From Phalacrocorax aristotelis (lineage: Eukaryota; Chordata; Aves; Suliformes; Phalacrocoracidae), in the NCBI RefSeq assembly GCF_949628215.1, contig NC_134279.1:58697766-58761765 (forward strand): a DNA stretch of 64,000 nucleotides, written 5' to 3'. Positions within the stretch are counted from its first letter, which is position 1. Every line of letters starts with the position of its first letter. The notes under the pieces are model-generated. The model was given only the letters and a program-made list of their open reading frames with translations, was not told the DNA's origin and searched no databases. Below, one piece after another: positions 35,400 to 61,936 of the stretch. A program made the translations under genes and the position numbers.

Positions 35400-35405
35400 T
35401 TTATT
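35400..35405 (-). terminator. KLF3: KLF3 polyadenylation signal (candidate)
   Basis: The minus strand reads AATAAA, followed about 15-30 bases later by TGTTTGTGGTC, a typical GU-rich downstream element. Another minus-strand AATAAA near 34,490 is an alternative. Confidence 0.5.
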
Positions 35406-36884
35406 AACAAGTATAACACATACGCATTGTATACTATATATAGCACGAGAACTGTACAGTACAAATTTGTGTTCACAGTTTGACATGACAAAATGTCATT
35501 ACTGAATTCCCATTGGACTACCAAAGTAGAAAACAGTGAAAGTATATTAAACATTCACATCTTTAGTAAGAAAAGATTACCAAAATGTCTCCATATTTGC
35601 AAGTTATAGTAATGCACGCTAGAAACCCTTACCCATTCAGTCTTACTAGCTTATAAAATATATTACATTTTATTAAAAAAATTCTGCATAGTTTATACAA
35701 GTATTAAAGTAAATAATATCCCTGCTATATTTGCAGGTGAGAGATGCTAAGCAGAAAGATTATTTTGACCCTCTAATATTTTAAAGTACATTAGAAAAAA
35801 GTGCTAATATCTGTAAAATATAATGACAACTGGTGTAGCCCTCTTTATATGTAAAATGCTTTGTAATTTTTTTATAGAAAGGATTTGTATTCATCTACGT
35901 GTTGCTAATCTTGACAGAGACAACATATCTGGACAAGATGCGGCATTGGAAATATCACTGCAGAATGGCGGTGTGTATTTAAACAAAACCATACACAGCA
36001 ATACCTGCCTAGCTTGTTGTGATTCTTTTAGAAACTAGTAATTCATTGTAATCAAATGGCTTAAACAGGCACATTTTAGTAAAACAGTATTACCTGTTAC
36101 ACACTGCACAGTGCAATACTGCTAGTGAAAATGTGTGGGTTTTTTTTAAATATATGTGTTCTGCAGGATTAGGGTTTGGTATCTTTATATTTAAAGTGGC
36201 TTCTCTTCAGGGCAAAGATGGAAGGACTGGCTTTTTAGAAGTATTTAGTTGTGTATATTTAAAAATTACGAGATAACCCTCAAATCAAAGTTTGCTCGAA
36301 TAAGTCAACGAGCCAGTTAGGATGTAAATTCATTTTCAGCTGAAAGATGTATGCGAATTTGTGACTTTTCTGACATTCCACAAAAAAGACACCAGAGACA
36401 CAAGTGGAAAATCCTATAAACAAGGCATTTGCATAAAATAATCTCAAATATTTATGCTTAATATTTAAATTTCTGTTGTCCTAAATAACAAGGCATGTGG
36501 ATAAAGATATTTAAAAGTTCTATTGCATCTTCACTGTATTTGTCCCCCATTAGTATAAATATTTTCAGGAAAAAGGTACATAGGCTAATGAATGAACATG
36601 GTAAATAACCTAGATTAAATTCTCCAAAGTAACTCTTAGTTACAAAGAAGTTCTGCTTTTAGGGTATTTGATTTTAGATTTCTTGTTTTAAAAAGTTAAA
36701 GGAAACTTTTTGTGAAAGCCTTGAAGACCATTGGAAAGAAATGTTCCTTAAACATCCCAAATTGTATGCATTTGCATTTCTTAAGCTAAAATGGGATCAG
36801 TTGCCATTAAGCTGCTTATTTTTGTAGGATCTAATCTGCTTTTTTCCCTAGACTATAGTAGGCAGTTGTTTTCATCCCAGGATA

Positions 36885-36940
36885 CTACATACCTCTACGC
36901 TTGTGACTGATGCTACGTATCTCTATGCTTGTGACTGATG
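36885..36940. repeat. 28-base tandem duplication
   Basis: Two copies (36,885-36,912 and 36,913-36,940) share GCTTGTGACTGATG and the preceding CTAC...CTCTA frame. They differ at three transitions and are followed by a further CTAC. It lies within the inferred KLF3 3' UTR. Confidence 0.85.
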
Positions 36941-39276
36941 CTACAGGGGATCCGCACGGCCTCTCAGTGAATGTGTCTGCTTTTATGGAACTGCCATTAG
37001 AACCTAGAGCCTAATGAAGGCCGATTCTGACTCCACATGATATTGCTACTGCTGGAAAAAAAAAAAAACAACAAAAATCCCCACTCCCGACCAGCTTCGC
37101 ATTAATATTGTTCTCTTCCCTGCAAGTTCCTCAATGTTGGTAACAACCTGGCCAATCAAAAAAAGACTGATTCATTGCCCAGGTTTTTCAGCTCCATAGG
37201 TCAGCAGAGGCGTCAGTTACAGGCAGACAGATCTGGTGTCACTTCCCCCGGCCCTCGCGAAGCGGTGAGGGTGTATGGTGCTGTAACAGAGCACACGGGT
37301 CTTCCTCACAAAACCTTTGCAGCAACGTTTCCAGCCCTGCTTTGCAAATCCCTGTTCTCCCCTTTGCAGAGCACACGTTCGGGGCTCTGTTCCTTAAATA
37401 AAACTGACGGTTCTGTCTTCCCACATGTAAGATTTGTTACACAACACAAACAATACTTTGCATTTCACAGCAATTACTGTAGGAGCGCTTTTCTGAAAGA
37501 AGTACACATCCTCTCCCTAATTCTACAGGAATATGGATGTCACCAGAACAGCTGGTAAGCTCTACCACCAAAGGAAGGCTCTTTGCAATCAAACCCTTGC
37601 ATCTGCAAGACTGTTTTAGTTTGCCGTTGGACTCCACGGGATGTAGAAGCACAGCCTACCTGCTCTGTAAGCTCAGATATACCCACCTGCAGATGGACGC
37701 TCCACCTGCCTCCTCCAGGAGAGTTTGTGAAACTCATCCTCCCCTTACCTCTCCATTTTCCAGTGGCTTTTTCCAAGATAAATGAAAATTTTACTTCAGT
37801 ATGTTTAATTTGCAGGGAATGGTGTTTACCTTATGTAGTGGAAAGAACAAAAAATGTGCTGGTGCGTGAGAACCTACAGAAATACGTCCTGTTTCCTTGC
37901 AGTGCCACAAAGTCTGACAGCTAATAAAGACAGAAACCTTCCTTTCAGCGGGCTTCCAGAGACAGGAACATTTCTAGGGTCAACTGCAGGTTGCTTGAAT
38001 TCAGTTTATTTTCACTATTGAGTTGTGTTTGCTAACTGACATGGAGTTAAGATTTGCTGATGGGGTATTTTAATGCAACAGCCACAGCCACAGGAAAGCC
38101 TAGTCTACTTAGTGTTGAGAGACTACCAGAGTCACAAGTCGGAGTTATCAAATGGACGATTTGGTATACATTTTTATCCAAAACAGATACGTGACTCAAT
38201 TTATCATCAGAAGTGCTTCATATCTGGTGTCATCTTCTCACAAAAATATTGTGCATTAATAATTTTGAATACTGTAGTGTATTAAAGTGACACTCATTCG
38301 CAACAACATGGTTTGGAGCATTTTTAACGTAACGATTGCTATCTTCTGAGGTACAGCAAAGAGAAAAAGTATTTAGAGTAGAGGAAATGTAGGGGAGTGA
38401 TTGTAGAGGAATACTCTCTATCCCTGAAATGAGGTGTGGTAGGTTTCTATGAATATCATTTAACGCCGCGTCACAGGAGAGTACCGTGTGCGTTCCACCC
38501 ATACACTTGCACGGAAACCAGACATACAGAGTCACACAAGGTCTTCATTTAACAAATCTACCAGGGCATTATGCAATAAACCCAAGGATATATATACTAC
38601 ACTGTAATACAGAGGATAGACGACATTGGTTTAGATGCACAATATTATGTATAGACCAATTCCTGCCAATTTTTCTTCTGGTCTGGGGTAAATGACACTA
38701 CGACTCAATCTTTCTGTGAAGTAATTATATTGCTTAGATTTATTTCTACAGTGTTATTCACTGTTGGGGCAGAGGGGATTTCTGAATCAGGTGCCTTTCT
38801 AAGACTGCTGTATTAACCATATTGCAGAAATCAACATGGTTGGGAGTCCGTTCATTGCATTGTTGAGCATAAAATGAGAGTGTATCCCTTACAGGGCACA
38901 TAAATAAGTCTCTGGCAAGGACTAGCATTTCAGATATTCAATAATGTTTACTACTTTATCAGTATATGCTGGGTTGATTATATGAAGAAACCAACAAAGG
39001 CTGTTAGTTTACAAATTCCCTTATTCACAATGGAATACATTAAACATACTGTCTGCAGAAAGGGTTTGCTTAGCATCCCCAGGAGGAGAAAAAAAAAAAA
39101 GTGTTCACATTCTTTAGGTCTGACCCGTGGCAAGGACATAGAAGGGTTAGATAACATCTGTTACTGACCATATGTAAGCTTTTAATGGTATAAACTCAGA
39201 GATTCAGACCAGCTGAATCCAAATTAAAATGCATGAAAAAAAAAGAAGTGTGACAGGAGTCAGGGACAGAAGACAT

Positions 39277-53270
<13,994 letters not shown>

Positions 53271-55292
53271 CTTTTTTATTTGCTTGTTCTGATGACTCTG
53301 ATGTCCAGGCCTGCAGGGAAAAGACAAGGTGTTAGAAAGCTGCAGAAGCCCCCCTAACCAACTTTCTGAACTGTAAAGAATTTACCGTTTTGTCAGATTA
53401 ATTGAAATACTTATCCATCTCTAACATAGCTTCTTAAATATTTGACTGAGCTAAATTTAAATATTTCATTTATTATAAGCTTATTCTTTCCCAATTGCTA
53501 TTGAAACAAAGGGACATCTGCTCACTTTAATAAAAGTTAATTTGAATTTTTGTTGTGCATGTCAGCATACCAAATCACAGAACTGTCACTTTCATTAGCT
53601 GTTATTAGTGTGTAAACACATTACAATTTAGACTATGCATTTCTCATCAGCACTATAGCTTCAGAATAATCTTGTTTAACTGATAATATAGTGAACTGAT
53701 TCTGGAGAGGGTATTTCTTGTCCTGATAGAAAAGTTGAAACTTTCACATACAGTAACACTGAAATCAATGTGAAAGATTAAAATGCAGGACTAATTTAGA
53801 GAGGTACATTCAACATGCTGCAATGACTTAACATAAAAAATACATCAGTTATTTCCATGAGATAATAGATGTAGTGACAATTGAACAATTTGTGCTAACT
53901 GTGCAAAAGAAAAGCCCTTCAAAAAATCTGCTTGTATTCTGTGCAGCTTCAGTTGTTTTTTCTACAGTGTTCAACCTCACTTGTCCAATTCTAGATTATC
54001 TCAAATTGCCTGAAATAGAAGTATTTAGCATAAAGGATGTCATAACTATCATACTACACATTTGCTGTGGTCAATTTGGAAAGATGCTGTGAAGGAAACG
54101 AGGAGATATTCTTCTGGGATAAGCCATAAAGGTACAGAGTGAAAACCAAGAGAGGCAAAGGAAGGTTGTTCTCAATGATGTTTAGAAGTTGCAAGCTTTT
54201 AGAAATCACTTGAGGTTATACATTATATGACTGATGTTAAAGCAGCAAGTTCTGACCATGCACTGTACAGTGCACAGCCCTGCCTGGAAGTGGTATGACC
54301 TCTATTAAGACGTGAGGCCAAAGAAACAAAACACAAAATCAATTTTGACCAGTAGATGGCACTGGAAAGAAACGAATACAGCCAACCTACACCATCCAAT
54401 TTCACTCTGTGAAAGCAGGCTAAAGGCTCAACAGATTTGTAGCTGGGGCTGGAAAACTCTCCCAGAAATTTAAATGAAGATTTTAAGATGTACCTGCTCA
54501 AATTAAAACTATTCTAATAAGCCTACACTAATGAACAATCTTGCAATTAACTACCATGTGTTGTTTATATATAAAAATCTGTTAAGAGCTTCCTGAGAAA
54601 GATGGCATGAGTTGTTACAAGTCTATAATTAATTATTCAGGTCTATGAAAAAAGTTTAAAGACTTCTGGAAAGTGTACATTTTGAATAATGGAAACGAAC
54701 AAGTATCAAAAGTAAAGTATCTTCATAATTCTTCTTAGAAAAGTCAAAGGCCTGACAAACCCAAATCACAAAAAAAGTGAAACGAATAGAGAAGCTCAAT
54801 ACAATTTCCAGTTTAAATTTAACATGTAGTTGTATTTTAGAAGCAGTTGTGTAAGATGACACTATTTTCTAAAAGTTGTGATAGTTCTGGAAATACTTCA
54901 ATTATGTTTGTGAGAAGGTTATTAACTATGCTATTTTTCTTTGAATTGATAACTTTTTCAGGTTTTTAGCATTTTGCATAGATAGAGCTAATGTTTCAGA
55001 CAAATGTCTTCCCAGAAATATTTCCCCATATCTATGCATTAAATACATATATGTACACCTATGCATCACTCACACATGTTCCCACACATATGTATGCATG
55101 GTAAAAACAAAAAAAGTTATACATTTAGACATTTAAAAGTTTGCAGTAAAATGTAGCATCTCAAACCTCATATACAAGAATTTGGAACTACTTGCTTTCA
55201 GGTTTCCAGAAACTTTCAATTTTTAGTTTGTATGTGCACAGATAAAGCAACACATCAATTTGTACTTCAGTGAAGAAAGGAAGGAAAGAGGT

Positions 55293-56319
55293 AGGGAAGA
55301 GGAGGGAGGAGGAGGGAGGGAAGAGGAGGGAGGAGGAGGGAGGGAAGAGGAGGGAGGAGGAGGGAGGGAAGAGGAGGGAGGAGGAGGGAGGGAAGAGGAG
55401 GGAGGAGGAGGGAGGGAAGAGGAGGGAGGAGGAGGGAGGGAAGAGGAGGGAGGAGGAGGGAGGGAAGAGGAGGGAGGAGGAGGGAGGGAAGAGGAGGGAG
55501 GGAGGAGGGAGGGAGGGAGGGAGGAGGGAGGGAGGGAGGGAGGGAGGAGGGAGGGAGGAGGAGGAGGGAGGGAGGAGGAGGAGGGAGGGAGGAGGAGGAG
55601 GGAGGGAGGAGGAGGAGGGAGGGAGGAGGAGGAGGGAGGGAGGAGGAGGAGGGAGGGAGGAGGAGGAGGGAGGGAGGAGGAGGAGGGAGGGAGGAGGAGG
55701 AGGGAGGGAGGAGGAGGAGGGAGGGAGGAGGAGGAGGGAGGGAGGAGGAGGGCGGGAGAAGGAGGGAGAAGGAGGGAGGGAGAAGGAGGGAGGAGGAGGG
55801 AGGGAGAAGGAGGGAGGAGGAGGGAGGGAGAAGGAGGGAGGAGGAGGGAGGAGGAGGAGGGAGAAGGAGGGAGGAGGAGGGAGGGAGAAGGAGGGAGGAG
55901 GAGGGAGGGAGAAGGAGGGAGGAGGAGGGAGGGAGAAGGAGGGAGGAGGAGGGAGGGAGAAGGAGGGAGGAGGAGGGAGGGAGGAGGAGGGAGGAGGAGG
56001 GAGGGAGGAGGAGGGAGGAGGAGGGAGGAGGAGGGAGGGAGGAGGGAGGGAGGAGGAGGGAGGGAGAAGGAGGGAGGAGGAGGGAGGGAGAAGGAGGGAG
56101 GAGGAGGGAGGGAGAAGGAGGGAGGAGGAGGGAGGGAGAAGGAGGGAGGAGGGAGGGAGGAGGAGGGAGGGAGGAGGAGGGAGGGAGGAGGAGGGAGGGA
56201 GGGGGAGGGAGGGAGGGGGAGGGAGGGAGGGGGGAGGGAGGGAGGGGGGAGGGAGGGAGGGGGGAGGGAGGGAGGAGGGAGGGAGGGAGGAGGAGGGAAG
56301 AGGAGGGAGGGAGAAGGAG
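55293..56319. repeat. Polypurine (GGGA/GGA) satellite
   Basis: This is 1,027 bases of pure G and A on the plus strand except for one C at 55,753. It is built of blocks with different periods. At about 55,294-55,500 a 24-base unit contains GGAAGAGGAGGG. At about 55,560-55,745 a 17-base unit has A-to-A spacings 4,4,3,3,3. At about 55,755-56,155 a 24-base unit contains GGAGAAGGAGGG. The end has shorter units, with GGGGGA variants near 56,200-56,275. A purine lead-in (55,272-55,291) precedes it. Open frames of about 370-390 codons in several frames follow from the repeat and are not genes. KLF3 RNA across it would be C/U-rich. Confidence 0.98.
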
Positions 56320-57720
56320 TTTGTTCTAAACAAGCAGTCATGCTCCCAGGCTACTCTTTTTGTCATTTTCGCAGTTTTAAAATTGGGTTTTCTTCAGTTT
56401 AAGAGTTACTCCTCTTCACCTTTTACTTCAAGAAAGTGTGTGAAAGACACTTGATACACATTTCACATGTCATGCTACACATTTGAGTGTTTCCCAAGAG
56501 TGCTCTAAATTACTGTGCAGGACTTAGACTGACACAAACAACAGAAAGTGTAATGCCCTGAATAAAAGTGAAAAGTAATTCTCAGTCTTTCTCAGGTGTA
56601 GTCATCTAAGAACAGCAGAAGAAAACACTACTTTTATTGCTGCATCATAGTACAGAAATTGGTCAGTTCTTTACCACGTTACTCTTAAGCAGTAGGTTCC
56701 CCATTTGATAGTGACTGGAAACCAATTTTCAAGAAAGGAAAATTAATATATAATGCTTTGCCCTGTTGGCCCAGATCAGAGGGTCAGATTCTTATTTGGT
56801 GGAAACTGATAGAGCTGCTATAGAGTCAATCTAAACCAGCTTTGGGTCTGGCATTTAAAATTTAGCTCAGGACACTTTCCTAATGCCGCAAATAACCTCA
56901 CAAAACAACTCTTTTTGTATTTAAAAATAATGCTCCAAATTGATTGCTTGGACCACATTCACAAACAAAATACATGCATGCACCCTCACACACAAACAAA
57001 GCATTCTACTTCTAGAAAGAAGTGGGTAGTTTTCCCTGGTCTATTTGTAAAATTGTGCCTACTAACTCAAAACCTCCCGATCTCTCTCTCCTAAACATTT
57101 GAGAAAGGGGCAATAGGGAAGGTAAACAGCCTTATCTGTTTCTATTACAGAGGAATGAAAAAACAGTTGGGTTCTACTTTACACACTGATTTCATAATGT
57201 ACTTGTTTGAAAGCCTGCAAATTGTTTAGTAAATATAACTAATTTCTGGAAAATCAAAACACCGTCTCTCACTCCTGAGGTACCCTGGAAAAAAACAGTG
57301 AAGAGACAACAATATATTCATATTAAGGGTATTAAAAAATAAGGGCCTTTGTATTTCACGTTATTAGATAAACTATTCTGCATTAAAGGGTTTTTTTCAT
57401 GTGGGTTAAAAGAATTTAGAATGCATGTAATCTGAAACTAAATAATTAACTACAATCCGGTAGGCAAACATTCCACCCTCTCTTTTTTTTCTCTCTCCCT
57501 CTCTTTTTCTGCTAACAAGCCACCCAGTTTTACTTTCTTGCCTCCTCCCATTCACTCCACCCTGTGGATCTCTGCCAAGTCAGTCCAACTTGTCCAAACA
57601 GGACATGGCTTTTGATAAGATTTTGCTCACACCCTGTACTTCAGAAAGACAAATGAAGCAATTGGGTTTTGTATGCAAATAAGGACAGGTGCAAGGTAAA
57701 GTCCAGGCAAAGTCCCTCAG

Positions 57721-57784
57721 TATTTTCGTATATGAAGTCCATATACGAAAATATGGACTTGCTTTCTTCTATGAAGAAAGCAAG
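57721..57784. repeat. Three chained inverted repeats
   Basis: IR1 pairs 57,721-57,734 with 57,740-57,753 (14 bases, TATTTTCGTATATG, loop 5). IR2 pairs 57,735-57,744 with 57,751-57,760 (10 bases, AAGTCCATAT, loop 6). IR3 pairs 57,758-57,769 with 57,773-57,784 (12 bases, CTTGCTTTCTTC, loop 3). All arms are perfect. IR1 and IR2 interlock and are mutually exclusive as hairpins; IR3 overlaps the end of IR2 by three bases. Confidence 0.9.
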
Positions 57785-58874
57785 CCAGAAAAAGAACAAG
57801 CTCTGCCCTTATGATCCAATATGCAGCATTCCAGAAGGGAAGTTCATCATTGGTAGAGCTCACTGTCTCATCAGGATTGAAGACTTCTCGATATTAACTC
57901 CCTGACAGATATGGTTTACTGTTTCACAGACATAATTAAGAGTAAATGAAAGCTTAAAGGTACTTAACATGTATTCTCACAACAAGGACTTGTACAGATT
58001 ATTTACCCTGGATGAAACGAGCAAAGCGATTAAAGAATGCACTCAGTCTACACATCTGCACTGCAGAGCAGCTGGAGAAGCGCAACCGTATTGCAGCTAC
58101 TCCTGGCAGCTCTGTACATCTACCTTCAAGGTCCACCAACTCTGCAGACCTGTTATGAAAGGAAAGGGTGGGGTGAAGGGCCAGTTTTGACTGTGCACAT
58201 CTAGCAACTACAAACCCTCCCTCTAACACAGAGCCTTTGCTCTCATTAAATACCTGGAAGAGCAGTCAGTGACCCAACAGATACTCTTGCTGTGGACAAG
58301 GGGGTGCTGACCATAAATATTGCCTCTGTTCACCCTGGATGAAAGCATGCATGGGGTTTGCTTTCTCAATCTTTGTGCCTGGGGGAAGCAAGAAATGCTG
58401 CCCTGTGGTACTGTGAGGCTTTGTCTCCAAGCTTCAAGGTATGATTGTTATTGTTGGTATAATTACAGAATAATGTAATGATATCTGCTAAATTAGCACT
58501 GCATGACTGCCCTCCACAAAGACACTGCAGCTCCTGCAGCACTGTTGGTATCTAGCAGCCAACCTAAGTCATGTGGCCAAAGCTCTTCACTCCAAGCCCT
58601 TTGGGACTTATGCTGCTGATCTGAAAATGTTACTTTTCTGTGAGCCTCAAGTCAAACCTCTCCTGATGCTATGGAGAAGTGATAATGTCAGAAGACTCTC
58701 CACTGATGAAATCCAAATGGTGGGTAGGTTTTCTGAACCTGGATGAGAAGTCTTTGTCAGTGGAACCTTGCAAGAGAGCTTGACAGAGAAAAAAAAAAAA
58801 AGTTTCTGAGAGCAGGATTCCCTTGAAAGGGTAGAAAAAGAGTTTTCCAGAGCTAGTAACAAGATGTTTGCACT

Positions 58875-58978
58875 TACTGTACCAGTTGCTCATCAAGACC
58901 TGAGTCAGCAAAAAGTGTTTCCGAAGTTCCATTAGCTTTAATGGGAAGTAAGCAAGCGCTTAACTGCACTGGGCCCCA
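58875..58978. mobile_element. Ancient amniote interspersed repeat (weak)
   Basis: The motifs GACCTGAGTCAGCAAA, CTTTAATGGGAAGTAAGCAAG, GCGCTTAACTGCACTGGGCCCC resemble the old repeats common in reptile genomes (cycles of 'gcttaa(c/g)tgc...gggcc' and 'ttcaatggga'). It is heavily worn. The family name cannot be fixed by eye. Confidence 0.35.
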
Positions 58979-61054
58979 AAATAGCAGCAGGCAAAGAAAC
59001 TCTCCAGCTCACCACAGCAGTCAGACTTAGTCAAAGCAAGCAAGAGCATGGGAAGGAGCAAAGGCCCAGACAGGGTGCTGGGGGAAGGGACCAGAGCAGT
59101 CAGTCCCTGAAAAACAGAGCAGGGGGAGAATCATGTAGTAGTACACCAAGAAAACCCTTTACTCATTGACAGCCTTCTCTGTTTACTCACTGGATTTCCA
59201 CTGGGAAACTGCAGTAACTGTTGAGAAAGTCAGGATATCATGTAAAAAGAAAATAGTACCTGGGCAAAAAATTTCTGCTGAAAGTTTTACTTGACAGGCA
59301 TGAAGAGAAAGAATATTTCCATAGGATTCTATTATTTATTATTTCAGACTATTTTTGCTTTTTATTGACTTGAAAATCTTTTACCTTTCTCCTTTCAGAA
59401 ATGCTAGCAGGTGGAAAAATCTGGGTTTTTTGCACAACTTGTGCATCCTAACTTTGCTGATGTCACTTTGTTTGACTTAGAACTACTTTGACGTAATAAT
59501 TTATCAGCTGTGTAGCAGACTAATCAGCATTTCCATTAAATTTGCTATAATACTGTCACAGGCTCTTTGAAGCCATATGCCTGGAAATGGCTTTCTTGTA
59601 TGTAAAAAATTTGGGCAAAAAAAGTTCTTGAAGCACTCATTAAGAAAATGTCTTCTCTATCAAGAAAAAAATGGAGCCTATGTAAACCCTGTTCAGCCTT
59701 CAGTTCTACATTTACTATGGGAGTTCTACATATTTCTCTAAGGGAAAGAGAAAGAAAAGCTCTTGAGGCACCTCCATTAGACAATACTCTCCCTTATCAG
59801 GGCAGACTGCTGTCTGGTTTCCTGTCTCAAGCTACTTCTTCGAAGGAGAAACAGTCTAGTAAGGATAAAAATCAGACTTTCGAAAACAAGTGAAGTATGT
59901 GGAATGGTATGATAATCTTTCCTTCCAAACTGAACTTTTTGTTGTGTTTTTCTTAAGAGGTTAATTTTGAAGAAAATTTAAAAGAATACATAGAAATCCT
60001 ACCTTTTTATTACAAGGGAAGAATGACAGAAAACACTTGTTCTCATACGTAAAGGGTTCTGCTATTTCATGAAACATATGAAACAGAAATTCAACATTTT
60101 TTATAGTACGGGGAGAAGAAAAACAACCCCTAATCCTAAAGAAAGGAAATGTACATTCATGAATAATAGCCTGAATGATTAATTTGAATGAGGATTTGAA
60201 TACAGGGCAAATGTCAATGAACTTCTGTGTACCTACGGAAGTGGAAAAAAAAAACAGGGAGAAAAGCTGGACAGTGTAGTGAGTACAAATGAGGCAGTGA
60301 TCAAAGCAGCTTAGACCCTTTAAAAGTGGAAAGTCTGTCATGCCTTCACGGATCAAGTTAGTTTGTGGGTAACACACATCGACTGCATGATAGTCAGTCC
60401 ACACGTTTGGGTTTTTTTTCCATTCTGACTTAGTTTACTATTAAAAACCTGTTAGAGCTTTATCTTTCCATTTGGCTGATCTACACTTACACTTCCCCTG
60501 GGAGATACCCATTACAGCTACAAAACCCTCAAAGGAAGCCTCTGCATCAAGTGAGTGCTTAACAGGGAAGGGTTAAATCTCTCCTAAAACCAGCTCTGCC
60601 AAACTTCATATTCTGGATTGCAAGCAGCTAGCCTTGGAATGAAAACACAAAGCTTCAATGCTGACAGCATAAAGGAACTCTAAAAGACCTCCTGTTAGTG
60701 GTGTTAATTAATATTAAAAAGTTGGTTTACAAAACTATTATAATTTTAATCTCAGTCCCCGATTATGTAGAACTTCTGGCTACAAAAAGGTATGAACCAC
60801 AAAATTTACTGCATTTATTATACACCAGTTTCCAATATCAAATGCAGTTAAATGCAAAACTTTTTTTTTTTCCTCTGTCATGGGAAAAATTATTAAATAT
60901 GTTTGAAATCCTGTGCAAACTAACAGTACCAGAATTAAGATATTTAATCAGGTTCTAAGGATAAGCTCACCCATGGTATTCTAAAATTAACATTTAAAAA
61001 ACTAAGTAAAACCAACTGAGAGTAACAAATTAAAAAAAAAAATAAATAACTTAC

Positions 61055-61093
61055 CAAAACTCTGTGGCCAAATACTTCTCGTTATCTGGATTT
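61055..61093 (-). other. KLF3: Predicted 39-base 5' UTR exon of KLF3
   Basis: On the minus strand this segment is flanked by an excellent acceptor (TTTCTTGTCTGTTCAG before 61,093) and an excellent donor (TTTTG|GTAAGTTA, intron from 61,054). It lies upstream of the KLF3 start exon and in the right orientation. Mammalian KLF3 has small noncoding exons before the coding ones. Spliced to 53,310 it keeps an open frame into the ATG. No transcript evidence is available here. Confidence 0.5.
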
Positions 61094-61420
61094 CTGAACA
61101 GACAAGAAAGAAGCTGATGTAAGGATGTGCACATAATTCAGTAAAAATTATTTTTCATATAAAATTAAACCCTGAAAAAGGAAGTTTAAAGAATGTGTTT
61201 CCAATACTTTTTAGAAGATACCTGCAATGACCACAAACAGCTAACTTTTAGCATCCGAAAGACCAACAGCAGGAACTAGAAGAATACTTAAAAATGAGTG
61301 AAATAAAGAAGGGGTAAAATGAAAGGGTAGAAATATTTCTGTGTGCACAGAAACTATGTATATTCCAGCCCATAAGTGACAGAGAAGAATAAACACTCCA
61401 TCTTGCATTTTCACCCAGGG

Positions 61421-61490
61421 CCTGGTTCAAAGCCCACTGAAGTTAATGCAAGTCTTTCTCTTGATTTCAATGAGCTTTGGCTTGGGTCCT
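61421..61490. mobile_element. Ancient amniote interspersed repeat (weak)
   Basis: AAAGCCCACTGAAGTTAATG is followed by TTGATTTCAATGAGCTTTGG, an imperfect inverted pair typical of old reptile/bird repeats with a 'cattgaagtcaatgg' core. It is similar in kind to the copy at 61,897-61,936 (CACCAGTGTAACTCC...TTTAATGGAG). Confidence 0.4.
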
Positions 61491-61896
61491 TTAGCTCTTC
61501 TTCTGTCAGATCCAAAGCAACAGAAAAGATTTACCGTCTCTTTCTGAGTTTCCTCTCGATGCTTATCTATGTCTGCCTGCAACAGGGTGGGAGGAGAAGA
61601 CAAATGCAAAAACAGGAGTAAAAAAATTTATTTTTATGCCTTCAAAGTGCAAAATATGGGACTGCCATACCTATTCATTCCAAAGAAAAGTTAGCCAGCA
61701 GTGCCTCATTTTCTGTATTACATCTGGAAGACAGTGAATCTTCTAGTCTGTATAAGGAGAAAATAACTATTCCTTCTGAGATCTGGAAATACAAAGTGCT
61801 TACGGTGGGCCATTCAGATTGGGTAAGGGCAGAAGCCAAAACCCTCTTGGCAAGCATGAGCCTACAGGTGTGGATTCTCTTCTCTCTTACACTCTT

Positions 61897-61936
61897 CTTA
61901 CACCAGTGTAACTCCGTGACTTTAATGGAGCTATTC
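61897..61936. mobile_element. Ancient amniote interspersed repeat fragment (weak)
   Basis: The CACCAGTGTAACTCCGTGAC and TTTAATGGAGCTATTCC stretches resemble the widespread 'cagtgtaactccattgacttcaatggagttactcc' motif of reptile genomes. The fragment is short and worn. Confidence 0.35.

Larger units (their letters stand above)
35380..39276 (-). other. KLF3: KLF3 3' UTR (extent inferred)
   Basis: About 3.9 kb of uniformly AT-rich sequence follows the KLF3 stop codon on the minus strand. It ends at an AATAAA (minus strand, 35,405-35,400) with a GT-rich stretch (TGTTTGTGGTCATGTC) just downstream. A length near 4 kb agrees with mammalian KLF3, whose 3' UTR is also long. The base composition changes sharply at about 35,380. 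A 28-base tandem duplication lies at 36,885-36,940. Plus-strand ORFs in this region are incidental. Earlier polyadenylation sites may also be used. Confidence 0.6.
53311..61054 (-). other. KLF3: KLF3 intron upstream of the first coding exon
   Basis: It contains the polypurine satellite (55.3-56.3 kb), the triple inverted repeat (57.7 kb) and a worn ancient interspersed repeat (58.9 kb), each listed separately. The remainder is AT-rich with no recognised gene. The intron boundary at 61,054 depends on the predicted 39-base exon. Confidence 0.6.

Noticed and set aside
55188-56454. Four overlapping ORFs of 370-394 codons on both strands
   Set aside because: They are translations of the purine satellite in different frames (Glu/Gly/Arg on one strand, Ser/Pro/Leu on the other). 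Open frames follow from the absence of T, not from coding.
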